A stretch of 46,456 nucleotides of DNA, taken from positions 1 through 46,456 of the forward strand of contig JACUUP010000001.1 of the NCBI GenBank assembly GCA_014859225.1, written 5' to 3'. Below are positions 37,563 through 45,900 of this stretch, in pieces (the stretch's first letter is position 1; each line of letters begins with the position of its first letter). The position numbers were made by a program, and so were the translations under genes. Under the pieces are notes generated by a model. That model searched no databases, was not told the origin of the DNA, and saw only the letters and a program-made list of their open reading frames with translations. The DNA comes from Candidatus Aerophobota bacterium (GTDB lineage: Bacteria > Aerophobota > Aerophobia > Aerophobales > B3-G15).

Positions 37563-40424
37563 GTGAAAAGATGGATGTTAAAGATTGGTGTTTTCTTATT
37601 AATTGCTCTTTTTCCCTCCTTTGCCCTGGCTCACTTTAACCATCCTGAACTTAACTGGCAAATAGTAGAAACTCCCCATTTTTTAATCCATTATCATCAA
37701 AATACCAAAAATTTTGCTCACCAGAGTGCTCAAATAGCAGAAGAGCTTTACGAAAAATTAACCTCTAATATAGGTTATTATCCGCGGGAAAAAATTCCTG
37801 TGGTAATAGAAAACATAGATGATAAAACAGGCGGTTACACCACTATCTTTACCAATAAGATAGTTATCCAGGCTAAATCTGACCCTTTGCGAAGCTCAGG
37901 CAATCTTTCCTGGCTGGAGGAGGTACTGGCACACGAGCTAACCCATTACATTAGCTTTGCGGCAATAGATGAATCCATCGTCCCTTTAAGAAAAATGATG
38001 GCTCATTTAGCTATTCCCATGTGGTTCATTGAAGGGCTGGCTCAATACTTAGGAGAGGAATGGCATTCCTTAAAGCAGATGAGCGTAGCTGACCAGGCAA
38101 GGGAAAATAAGATAATGTCTGAGGGGGATTTAGGGGCTTTTTATTTTTTTGATGGCTGGGGAAGGATGAGTGGATATTACCAATCTAATAGCTTTGTTCG
38201 CTACATTTTTGAAACCTACGGCAGGGATAAAATATCCGAAATACACAATAATCTCGGAAAGCAACCTTTACTGAGAGTAGTAGGAGTAATTGATATTACG
38301 GGTGGCGCAGCCCTATACCCTATACCTCGATTTGTAAATTTCGACCAGGCTCTAAGGGAAACTTTGGGGAAAGATACTCTGCAGCTTTATCAGGAATGGA
38401 GAAAATGGGTGATGGAAAAACATAAACTTAAGGAGGATGAAATAGATTTTCTCTTAAAAAAACCTGCCATCCTGTTAGGAAACAGAGCCCAGAGTCCCAC
38501 CTTCTCACCTGATGGGAACTACATCGCCTTCGCATCTAACAAAGATTATGATTTTGCCATATTTGACCTTTACCTTTTCCATCTTTCTACAGAAAAAATA
38601 AAAAAACTTGTTAGTGGGATAAATACTTATTTTTCTTTTTCACCCGATGCAACCTCCATAGTTTATTCCAAAACAGATTTTTATTCTCCCAGCCGCTCCT
38701 TTTTATCTGACCTTTATCAAATTGATCTATCTACGGGGCACACAAAAAGGCTAACCTACGCCGAAAGAGCCTTTCAACCTGTATTTTCTCCTGAAGGTGA
38801 TAAAATCCTTTTTGTAAAAAAAGAGGGAGGAAACTCCAACCTTTATTATCTTAGCCTTAAAACAGGAAAAGTTTCCCCTTTAACTTTTGAGGATGATGGG
38901 CTAACTCAAAACTTTTCTCCCGCATTTTCTCCTGATGGGGAAAGTGTTGTTTTTGTCAGATTTGCAGAAAACAGAAGAAACCTTTATATTTTAAGGATGG
39001 AAGATAAAAAAATTCATCCGCTAACAGAAGGAGATGGCGATGATAGAAACCCAGTTTTTTCTCCGGATGGGAAAAGGGTACTATTTATCTCCGACAGATG
39101 CAGTCCTCAAAAAATAAACAGGGAAGTTTTTAACCTCTGGTCTTTGGAACTTGAAACGAACAGATTAACAAAACACACTCAGGTTGATGGAGGGGTGTTT
39201 GACCCTGCTATCTCACCTGATGCAGGTAAAATTGCCTTGTCCGGATATAGGGAAGAGGTTTTCTCCATCTATATTTTCCCCTTTGATAAGATAATCTCCC
39301 AGGAATTTCCCTTAGAGGATGAATTTGAAGATGAAAAAAACGAGCAACAAGACCACATCACTGAGGGGCAAAAAGAGATTATAGCTGAGGTTGCTCAAGA
39401 AAAAGAGCCTGTAAGGACAAAAACATACCCTTATAGTCCCAGCCTGAAGCTGCACTATATTTTCCCCTGGTTTTCCATAAGTGAAACTGAATCTTTTTTC
39501 TCGCTTGATTTTTATGCATCAGATGTTCTGGAAAAACATGGGCTGATGGGCTCGCTTTATCTATCCAGAGATACACAGTATGAGTTTTTTTATGTAAACA
39601 GAAGTTTTGAGCCCACACTGTGGATAAATATGTATCATAAAGAGGGACGGTCAACTTTTAAAGAAAAAACTTTCCCGGTAGAAATTACAGGACAGGCGGC
39701 AGGAGTTTATTATCCTTTAAATAATAAAATATCAACCCAACTTACTTACTTCCAGGAGGAGCTAAAAACACATCTTTTTACGAGAGCCCTTGAGCCAGTT
39801 CCCTGGGAGGGGAGTATCAGAGCACTTAAAGGAGAGCTTGGCTATTCTAACCTTCTGCCCACAAGAGATTCTGAAACTTTGCCCCGGGGAAAAAAACTTT
39901 ACCTTGGAGTAGAGTACTCCGATAGACAAATTGGTAGTGACCTTAATTATTTAGCCTGGTATGCCCATCTGAACAATTACTTCAAACTTTCTGATAACAC
40001 AAGTTTTGCCGTAAGATTAGCAGGAAAAAGGATAGAAACCCAAGATGAGCCTCGTCCTGTTTTTTCCCTTGATGGATGGAGAGAGTTAAGAGGATATCCC
40101 CAGCACTTTCTGGACGAAGCTGCCGGGGAAAATCTTCTGCTTGGCTCAGTGGAGTATAGATTCAGACTGCAAGAAAGAATGGGAGGCTCTTCATTTTTTT
40201 ATCTTGACAGCCTGGGGGGAGCACTTTTCTTTGATGCAGGAGTAACCTGGCTGGAGGAGGAAAACCTGAAAAAGAAAAGAATTTACAAGGATGCGGGATT
40301 TGAGTTTCGCTTACGAATGCTCCCTTTTGGTAAGTACTCTTCCGTTTTGCGCTTTGGTATGGCGTGGCCCTTTGATTACGATAACCGGGGACGATTCTTC
40401 ATCATGTTAGGAGGCATATTTTAA
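37563..40424 (+). CDS. Peptidase MA - PD40 beta-propeller - outer-membrane barrel fusion
   Basis: 953 residues. A signal peptide (cleavage near ALA-HF) is followed by a gluzincin-like domain with HELTH at 124-128 and Glu157 in FIEGLAQYLGEEW, the zinc ligands of peptidase MA-like enzymes. A TolB-type propeller (about 300-590) has repeated FSPDG motifs (SPTFSPDGNYIAFAS, PVFSPDGKRVLFIS). An acidic linker leads to a C-terminal strand-rich region (about 640-953) ending GRFFIMLGGIF, typical of surface-antigen/Omp85-like barrels, with VFSLDGWRELRGYP in the late part. It is probably an outer-membrane-anchored metallopeptidase. GTG 37563 has GGGAG upstream. Confidence 0.83.
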   Translation: MKRWMLKIGVFLLIALFPSFALAHFNHPELNWQIVETPHFLIHYHQNTKNFAHQSAQIAEELYEKLTSNIGYYPREKIPVVIENIDDKTGGYTTIFTNKIVIQAKSDPLRSSGNLSWLEEVLAHELTHYISFAAIDESIVPLRKMMAHLAIPMWFIEGLAQYLGEEWHSLKQMSVADQARENKIMSEGDLGAFYFFDGWGRMSGYYQSNSFVRYIFETYGRDKISEIHNNLGKQPLLRVVGVIDITGGAALYPIPRFVNFDQALRETLGKDTLQLYQEWRKWVMEKHKLKEDEIDFLLKKPAILLGNRAQSPTFSPDGNYIAFASNKDYDFAIFDLYLFHLSTEKIKKLVSGINTYFSFSPDATSIVYSKTDFYSPSRSFLSDLYQIDLSTGHTKRLTYAERAFQPVFSPEGDKILFVKKEGGNSNLYYLSLKTGKVSPLTFEDDGLTQNFSPAFSPDGESVVFVRFAENRRNLYILRMEDKKIHPLTEGDGDDRNPVFSPDGKRVLFISDRCSPQKINREVFNLWSLELETNRLTKHTQVDGGVFDPAISPDAGKIALSGYREEVFSIYIFPFDKIISQEFPLEDEFEDEKNEQQDHITEGQKEIIAEVAQEKEPVRTKTYPYSPSLKLHYIFPWFSISETESFFSLDFYASDVLEKHGLMGSLYLSRDTQYEFFYVNRSFEPTLWINMYHKEGRSTFKEKTFPVEITGQAAGVYYPLNNKISTQLTYFQEELKTHLFTRALEPVPWEGSIRALKGELGYSNLLPTRDSETLPRGKKLYLGVEYSDRQIGSDLNYLAWYAHLNNYFKLSDNTSFAVRLAGKRIETQDEPRPVFSLDGWRELRGYPQHFLDEAAGENLLLGSVEYRFRLQERMGGSSFFYLDSLGGALFFDAGVTWLEEENLKKKRIYKDAGFEFRLRMLPFGKYSSVLRFGMAWPFDYDNRGRFFIMLGGIF

Positions 40425-40435
40425 TTTCTTTGTTG

Positions 40436-40463
40436 TTGGCAACTTAAATTTTCAAATTATAAT
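40436..40463 (+). promoter_or_regulatory. Promoter of the PIN/antitoxin-like pair
   Basis: TTGGCA (40436-40441), 16 bases, TATAAT (40458-40463), with the ATG 18 bases further on. Confidence 0.75.
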
Positions 40464-40480
40464 GCATATGGAGAAAAAAA

Positions 40481-40927
40481 ATGAAAATATACCTGGATAC
40501 ATCTGTAATATCTGCTCTTTTTGATAACAAAAATCCCGAAAGAAAAGCATTAACAGAGGAGTTCTTCTCTGGCATTAGACTTTACAGAACTTACATATCA
40601 GAACTTAGTCTTGTGGAGATCGCAAAAACACCCGATAAATCTCTAAGAGACAAAATGAGACAGGTAGCTAAGAGATTCTCAATTCTTGAAATAAATGAAG
40701 AGGTAGAAAAACTGGCAAGTGAATATGTCAGGTATAAAGCTGTTCCTAAATCTTATTCGGAGGATACCTACCATATAGCAGTTGCTGTTCTAAACGAAAT
40801 AGATTATCTTTTAAGTTGGAATTTTCGGCATATCGTCAGGAAAAGGACGAGGGACATTGTAAGGATGATAAATACTTTAAGAAATTTAAAAAGTATAGAG
40901 ATAATTACACCAGGAGAGTTATTGTAG
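40481..40927 (+). CDS. PIN-domain protein (VapC-like toxin)
   Basis: 148 residues with the PIN acidic residues in order: IYLDTSVISALFD (Asp6), ISELSLVEI (Glu near 50), SEDTYHIAVA (Asp near 90) and LSWNFRHIV. This is the fold of Mg-dependent RNase toxins. A 62-residue gene follows after 13 bases, so the toxin comes first, the reverse of the usual VapBC order but common for this PIN subgroup. The pair is followed by an attC-like site. Confidence 0.87.
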   Translation: MKIYLDTSVISALFDNKNPERKALTEEFFSGIRLYRTYISELSLVEIAKTPDKSLRDKMRQVAKRFSILEINEEVEKLASEYVRYKAVPKSYSEDTYHIAVAVLNEIDYLLSWNFRHIVRKRTRDIVRMINTLRNLKSIEIITPGELL

Positions 40928-40940
40928 GGGAGGTGAAAAA

Positions 40941-41129
40941 ATGAAAGAAAAAAAAATAATGAAAATAAAGAGAGATGTTGAAAAGGAATTTCCAGGTGAT
41001 TTTGCGTTACAACAGGTTCATATAGCGAGAAAATTGCTTTCCGAAGAAGCAAAAGAGAAAAATCTGAGTTTATGGAGGCACATTAAAATGCAAGCCAAAG
41101 AGGTGGAAAAAGTGGTGCACGACCTATAA
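40941..41129 (+). CDS. Small basic helical protein, putative antitoxin
   Basis: 62 residues with no recognised domain; charged and mostly helical (DVEKEFPGDFALQQVHIARK, then SLWRHIKMQAKEVEKV). GGGGAGGTG lies 5-6 bases before the ATG, so translation is well supported. Position behind a PIN gene suggests the cognate antitoxin. The stop codon TAA forms part of the TATAAC core of the site at 41123-41164. Confidence 0.7.
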   Translation: MKEKKIMKIKRDVEKEFPGDFALQQVHIARKLLSEEAKEKNLSLWRHIKMQAKEVEKVVHDL

Positions 41130-41164
41130 CAAGAGGTGCACAATTCGTATTCGGGAAGTTAGGC
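41123..41164. other. Short attC-like site (CCTATAAC ... GTTAGGC)
   Basis: CCTATAAC (41123-41130) and GTTAGGC (41158-41164) form imperfect complementary ends 42 bases apart, directly at the end of the PIN/antitoxin pair. The same core pair ends the next gene pair at 42447-42541. It is shorter than canonical integron attC sites and may be deleted internally. No integrase is in the window. Confidence 0.4.
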
Positions 41165-41204
41165 ATAGAGAATTTTATCCCTGACTTTAAAATAAATACA
41201 GTAG

Positions 41205-41223
41205 GACAGGCGTCTCGCCTGTC
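41205..41223. repeat. REP-like palindrome GACAGGCG-TCT-CGCCTGTC
   Basis: Exact reverse complement of the copy at 18084-18102 and identical to 42846-42864. The shared left flank is GTAG. Confidence 0.8.
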
Positions 41224-41255
41224 ACCACACAGGAGGAGTTTGCTGTACAAGTTGC

Positions 41256-41283
41256 TTGACATTTTTAAAAAAGAAGGTAGAAT
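41256..41283 (+). promoter_or_regulatory. Strong promoter reading into a gene-poor region
   Basis: TTGACA (41256-41261), 16 bases, TAGAAT (41278-41283). The first convincing downstream start on this strand is ATG 41845, giving a leader of about 550 bases, or else a non-coding RNA. Confidence 0.6.
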
Positions 41284-41551
41284 AGTTTGCAGTGCTATAC
41301 AGATGCGCTCTTCTTCAAGATGTAATTAGGTTGCCCCGCTCAGAAATTGTTTTACCTTACCACAAGTAGCGAAAGAAGATACGAGTAGCTTAAAGCTCGC
41401 CCGGATACAGAAAATGAGTTCCATAGCAATAGCTTGGAAAATGTAAAAAGGTATTTTCATGAAAAATTTCCGGGCAAAGAAATTAAGGATGAGCTGTAAA
41501 TTATTGAAACTTTCTCCCCTAAGAGTTATATTTTTGCTTTCCATAATAAAG

Positions 41552-41785
41552 CTAACCAGAATAAAATCTTTCAGAAATCTTGTCCCCAACTTTAAAAATA
41601 AAGATAGGGTGGAACCGAGGACAATAAGGTTGCTTTTTAGCGAACTTCTTCGATGCACGGATAGGACAGAGAAACTTATGACGCCACCTCTTTTGCTTTT
41701 TATCGTAGAATCTTCCTCTGGATGCCATCTCAAAACTTGACATAGGAGAACAAAAAGGGACGCAGTGTACTTGGAAATAGTGCAA
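41552..41785 (-). pseudogene. Possible transposase relic
   Basis: A 77-codon frame with RGRFYDKKQKRWRHKFLCP and ASKKFAKKQPYCPRFHP, which looks like the Cys-containing zinc-ribbon part of a DDE transposase. The frame then degenerates, and no transposase continuation is readable in any frame. Assignment is by general appearance only. Confidence 0.3.
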
Positions 41786-41844
41786 TAAAGCTGGTTTACG
41801 AATTTAGTGAAAGACAGAATTTTTAATGTAAAGGAGATAGAGCC

Positions 41845-42039
41845 ATGGGTAAAAATTTCGATGCATATATAGCACTCGATAAAAAGGGGTTAGAGAATAA
41901 ATACGTGATCATTGTGAATGGTGAGGTGGTAGCAAAGGGTGAGAATATCGAGGAAATGCTCGATAGGGTGCGGCGAGAATATCCTCACGAAAGACCCTTT
42001 ATAGCGAAAGTGCCCGAGGAAAGGGTACTAGTGCTATGA
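41845..42039 (+). CDS. DUF5678-type small protein
   Basis: 64 residues in the pattern of DUF5678: an N-terminal helix, then KYVIIVNGEVVAKGENIEEM (the YVii-nGeVv-hGen core), a helix LDRVRREYP and a closing strand IAKVPEERVLVL. AAGGAG lies 9 bases before the ATG. Its stop overlaps the retropepsin-like gene by ATGA. DUF5678 genes regularly precede aspartyl-protease-like genes in thermophilic bacteria and archaea; function unknown. Confidence 0.83.
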   Translation: MGKNFDAYIALDKKGLENKYVIIVNGEVVAKGENIEEMLDRVRREYPHERPFIAKVPEERVLVL

Positions 42040-42434
42040 TACGTCAAAGATTCAGAGAAGAAAGAAGTAACTTAGGAATCGTTCTTCGCCCTCTAGCAGA
42101 GGTAATTTTGGAAAATGATAGTTTTGCCGTGGAAATACCAATGTACATAGATTCAGGTGCTGACGTTTCAATGATACCTTTTCGTTTTGGCAGGGCACTT
42201 GGTTTTAAGCAAGAGGAAGAAGATGCTATCCAGGAGATTAAAGGAGTTTCAGGAGCAGGAGTTTCTTATATTCTCAAGGAGGTCTCTTTGGTGTTGAATG
42301 GCAAAAGGCTGAAAATAAGGATAGCGTGGGGATTAGTTGAAGAAATACCGATGCTTATGGGAAGAATGGACATATTTGATAAATTTCGGGTGATTTTTGA
42401 TGAAAGAAATGGATGGATTGATTTTGAGGAATGA
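42036..42434 (+). CDS. Retropepsin-like aspartyl protease
   Basis: 132 residues, a single-domain retroviral-type protease. The catalytic motif is YIDSGADVSMIPF (Asp-Ser-Gly-Ala), with the flap-like VSGAGVSYIL and the second family motif MLMGRMDIFDKF followed by VIFDER. Single-domain enzymes of this kind must dimerise to form the active site. The upstream DUF5678 protein overlaps by ATGA and may be its partner or substrate. An attC-like dyad follows immediately. Confidence 0.85.
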   Translation: MIRQRFREERSNLGIVLRPLAEVILENDSFAVEIPMYIDSGADVSMIPFRFGRALGFKQEEEDAIQEIKGVSGAGVSYILKEVSLVLNGKRLKIRIAWGLVEEIPMLMGRMDIFDKFRVIFDERNGWIDFEE

Positions 42435-42446
42435 CGGCGGAACAGC

Positions 42447-42541
42447 GTATAACTATAAAGACCGTATCTGGCTACGGCGCTTGGCACCTCTGCCCAAATT
42501 CCCTCTTTGAGGAAATTCAGATACACTCGGAGCCGTTAGGC
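42447..42541. other. attC-like large imperfect dyad
   Basis: Symmetric blocks: GTATAAC (42447-42453), 10 bases, GTATCTG (42464-42470) on the left; CAGATAC (42518-42524), 10 bases, GTTAGGC (42535-42541) on the right. The interior has a hairpin AATTCCCTC/GAGGAAATT (42497-42505 and 42509-42517). Core ends and one-armed bulge resemble integron attC sites, but the inner-box spacing (10 instead of 5-6) is not canonical. Confidence 0.5.
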
Positions 42542-42751
42542 GCCATCGACTTCGGGAGAACAAACAACAAAAACTATACATAACATATTATACAAGGAGA
42601 TAATCTAATGGTAGGGGAGGAAAGCCCGAACATATGATAGTTCAGGGAATAGTGCTTTTTGCTATAGGCTCTGTTTATCGTAATGCAAAAGCTATTAGAA
42701 GAGAAATCAGGAAAGAATAGAACAATAATGAATAAGAAAACTCCGAGAGCA

Positions 42752-42782
42752 TAGCATAACAGGCGAGACACCTATATGCTAT
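42752..42782. repeat. Degenerate REP-like palindrome
   Basis: Contains CAGGCGAGACACCT, a worn copy of the 18084 palindrome, set inside further symmetric flanks AGCATA/TATGCT. Confidence 0.55.
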
Positions 42783-42845
42783 GCATGCTTTAGTGGATAT
42801 TGACAAAAAATGATTGTAATAAGTTAGGATTCACCTATTCCGTAG

Positions 42846-42864
42846 GACAGGCGTCTCGCCTGTC
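42846..42864. repeat. REP-like palindrome GACAGGCG-TCT-CGCCTGTC
   Basis: Identical to 41205-41223, again preceded by GTAG and followed by AC. It lies just beyond the dnaE stop. Confidence 0.8.
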
Positions 42865-42911
42865 ACTGCACAACCCATGTAGCCGCAAGGCTATAGGAGA
42901 GTAGCACCCAC

Positions 42912-45900
42912 TTACTCTATCCAGCAGCTTCCCTCCCCTATTAGTTTATCCACCTGAGCGATAAGTTCTTCGGAAAAATCTACTTTTAAGGATTTTGATT
43001 GAATGAGTAAACTTTCCCCATTGTCATTCTTGAATTGAAGATACACAGAATTTTCACCCGTTCTTTCCTCCAGAGTCTCTTTTATCTTTTTCAATTTGTG
43101 CTTTTCCCAGTTTTCCGGACCAATTCTAATGTAAAACTTACCATCCCTTTTTTCTATGGTGGAAAACGAAAGGATACGCTCAGCTATAATTTTGGGAGGC
43201 TCACTTGCCGCATCTATTCTGCCCTCAACAATTACCAGCTCTCCTTCCTTCACAAAAGAAGAACAAGTTTCATACACTTTGGAAAAAACGACCACCTCTA
43301 CATCTGAGTGAGGGTCCTCAAGGGTGAAAAAAGCCATGGGTTGGCCCCTTTTGTCTTTCTTTGAGGATACAGCACTTACAACCCCGGCTGTTTTTACCTC
43401 TCTTCCATCCTCCAGTTTACTTAACTTGTCTGTTGAATGGGTAGAGCAGGCGGCTATTCTCCTCTGGCATCCATCCAGGGGATGCCCGGATAGGTATACT
43501 CCTAAAAGTTCTTTTTCCCAATTTAATCTTTTAGAGCGGGATATCTCTTTAATCTGTGGTAGCTCTATTTTGGCTTCGGCTGCTTTATCACCAAAAAGAG
43601 AAAGTTGCCCTCTTTCTTTTTCTTTATGCATCTTTACCGCATTTTCTATAGCATCCTCAATTACTGCTAATTTTTGCGAACGATAGCCAGGAAGACAGTC
43701 AAAAGCTCCACATTTCACAAGACTCTCAAGAACTTTTTTATTTACAACTCTGAGGTCTACCCTCTGGCAAAACTGGAAAATTGAGGTAAATTTCCCCCCT
43801 TTTTCTCTTTCCTGGATAATAGATGCTATAGCAGCTCCTCCTACATTTTTTATGGCAGTTAGACCGAATCTTATCTTTCCCGAACTTGCACGAGAGGTAG
43901 CAGGTATCTTACTCTCTGTTACTATGAAATTGTCCCCAGACTCATTTATATCAGGAGGAAGAACTTCAATTCCCATACGCCTGCACTCATTTATATAAAA
44001 AGTTAACTTATCCGTGTTGTCTTTCTCTGAAGTTAAAAGAGCAGCCATAAACTCAAGCGGATAGCTGGCTTTTAGATATGCTGTCTGGTAGGAAATTAAA
44101 GCATATCCTGTTGAATGGGATTTATTAAATCCATACCCGGAAAAATGTGCCATAAGTTCAAATATTTTCTCTGCAATCCGGGGAGAAATTCCTCTTTGCA
44201 CTGCCCCTCTTATAAATTTTTCCCTCTGCTCTTCCATAAGTTTAGGTATCTTCTTTCCCATAGCTCTTCTGAGGATATCAGCCTCACCCAGGCTAAAACC
44301 AGCAAGTTCATTGGCAATTTTCATAACCTGTTCCTGATAGAGTATAACCCCGTAGGTTTCTTTTAGGATAGGTTCTAATCCAGGATGAAGATACTCTACT
44401 TCACTTCTACCAACCTTTCTGGTTATAAAATCATCAACCATTCCACTTTGCAAAGGACCTGGTCGGTAAAGAGCAAGCACAGCGATGATGTCTTCAAACT
44501 TTTCCGGTTTTAATCTTTTTAAAAGGTCCTGCATACCTCTTGATTCTAACTGAAAAACACCCGGGGTCTCTCCACGAGATAGCATTGCATAGGTAGGTTT
44601 ATCATCAAGGGAGATATTTTTTAAACTAACCTTTTCAGCTCTACAGCTTTCAATGAGCTCAAGTGTTTCTTTAATCACATTGAGAGTCTTTAATCCTAAA
44701 AAATCCATTTTAAGAAGACCAATACTCTCAAGGGAATGCATATCATACTGGGTAGTAATTTCATTCCTGTTAGTCCGATAAAGAGGAGTGTAGCGGGTTA
44801 GCCTGTCAGGAGCTATTACCAATCCTGCTGCATGGGTGGAGGCGTGCCTTGTTAAGCCTTCAACCCTCTGGGCAATCTCAAACAAAGACTGTATCTGACT
44901 ATCCCTGGCTATAAGGTTTTTAATTTCTTCATTTTCCTTCAGGGTTTCTTTTAGCCTGGCGTTGGGAGGAATTAACTTGGCAATTTTGTCCACAGCAGTA
45001 TAGGGCATACCCAGGACTCTTCCTACATCGCGCACAGCTGCACGAGCAGCCATTGTTCCAAAAGTAATTATCTGAGCAACGTTTTCCCCTCCGTATTTTT
45101 CCCTTACATATTCAATCACCTCACTTCTTCGTTCATCCTGGATATCTATATCTATATCGGGCAGGCTTTTTCTTTCTGGATTTAAAAATCTTTCAAATAT
45201 CAAACCGTACTTTAGAGGGTCAATCTCTGTTATACCGAGAAGATAGGCAACAAGAGAACCAGTAACCGAGCCTCTACCCGGCCCAACGAGTATACCTTTT
45301 TCTTTAGCATAACGGATGAAGTCCCATACTATAAGAAAATAACTGGCATATCCCATGCTGAAGATAACATCAAGTTCGTAATTTAATCTTTCTCTGAGTT
45401 CTCTGGAAATATTAGAGTAGTGTTTAACTAAACCCTCTTCGCAGAGCTTTTTTAAATACTCTGTCAGCGTATAAGTTTTGGGAGGATGGTAAAGAGGAAG
45501 ATATATCTTTTCCTCTTTTAGAGATAAATTGCACTTTCTGGCAATTTCTCCAGAAGTATAGATAAATTCTTTATCAAAGTTAAAGGCTTCTAACATTTGC
45601 TCAGCAGAACGAAAGTAAAGTTCGCAAGAAGAAAACTTGAGACGGGAAGTATCCTCCAGAGTTTTTCCTGTCTGAATACAGATAAGTACCTCTTGAGCCT
45701 TAGCATCCTCTTGCTGTATATAATGAACATCATTAGTAGCTACAAGAGGAATAGAAAGTTTTTTGCCCACTTCTTTTAGTTTACTATTGGCAAGTTCCTG
45801 TTCCTCTAAACCATTAGCCTGAATTTCAAGATAAAAATCATCAGCGTAAATTTCTCTAAACTCCCCTGCAACCTTAAAGGCTTTCTCAATATCACCTTTT

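Larger units (their letters stand above)
41130..41844. other. Gene-poor stretch with palindrome, promoter and transposase relic
   Basis: About 715 bases. It contains the end of an attC-like site, a REP-like palindrome (41205-41223), a good plus-strand promoter (41256-41283) and, antisense to it, a probable transposase fragment (41552-41785). Other open frames here run on both strands, look random and have no ribosome sites. Confidence 0.6.
42435..42911. other. Intergenic region with dyad element and REP palindromes
   Basis: About 477 bases between the convergent retropepsin-like and dnaE genes. It holds the large dyad (42447-42541), one worn and one perfect REP-like palindrome, and two tiny frames: a 9-codon one at 42608 with AAGGAG upstream, overlapping by ATGA a 28-codon hydrophobic one at 42634-42720. 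I do not claim these as genes. Confidence 0.55.

Noticed and set aside
41326-41740. Overlapping open frames on both strands
   Set aside because: No ribosome sites, no motifs, and both strands open over the same bases; consistent with decayed DNA.
42634-42720. 28-codon hydrophobic frame, coupled by ATGA to a 9-codon frame at 42608
   Set aside because: The 9-codon frame has an AAGGAG site, but both are too short and without similarity to support a gene call.
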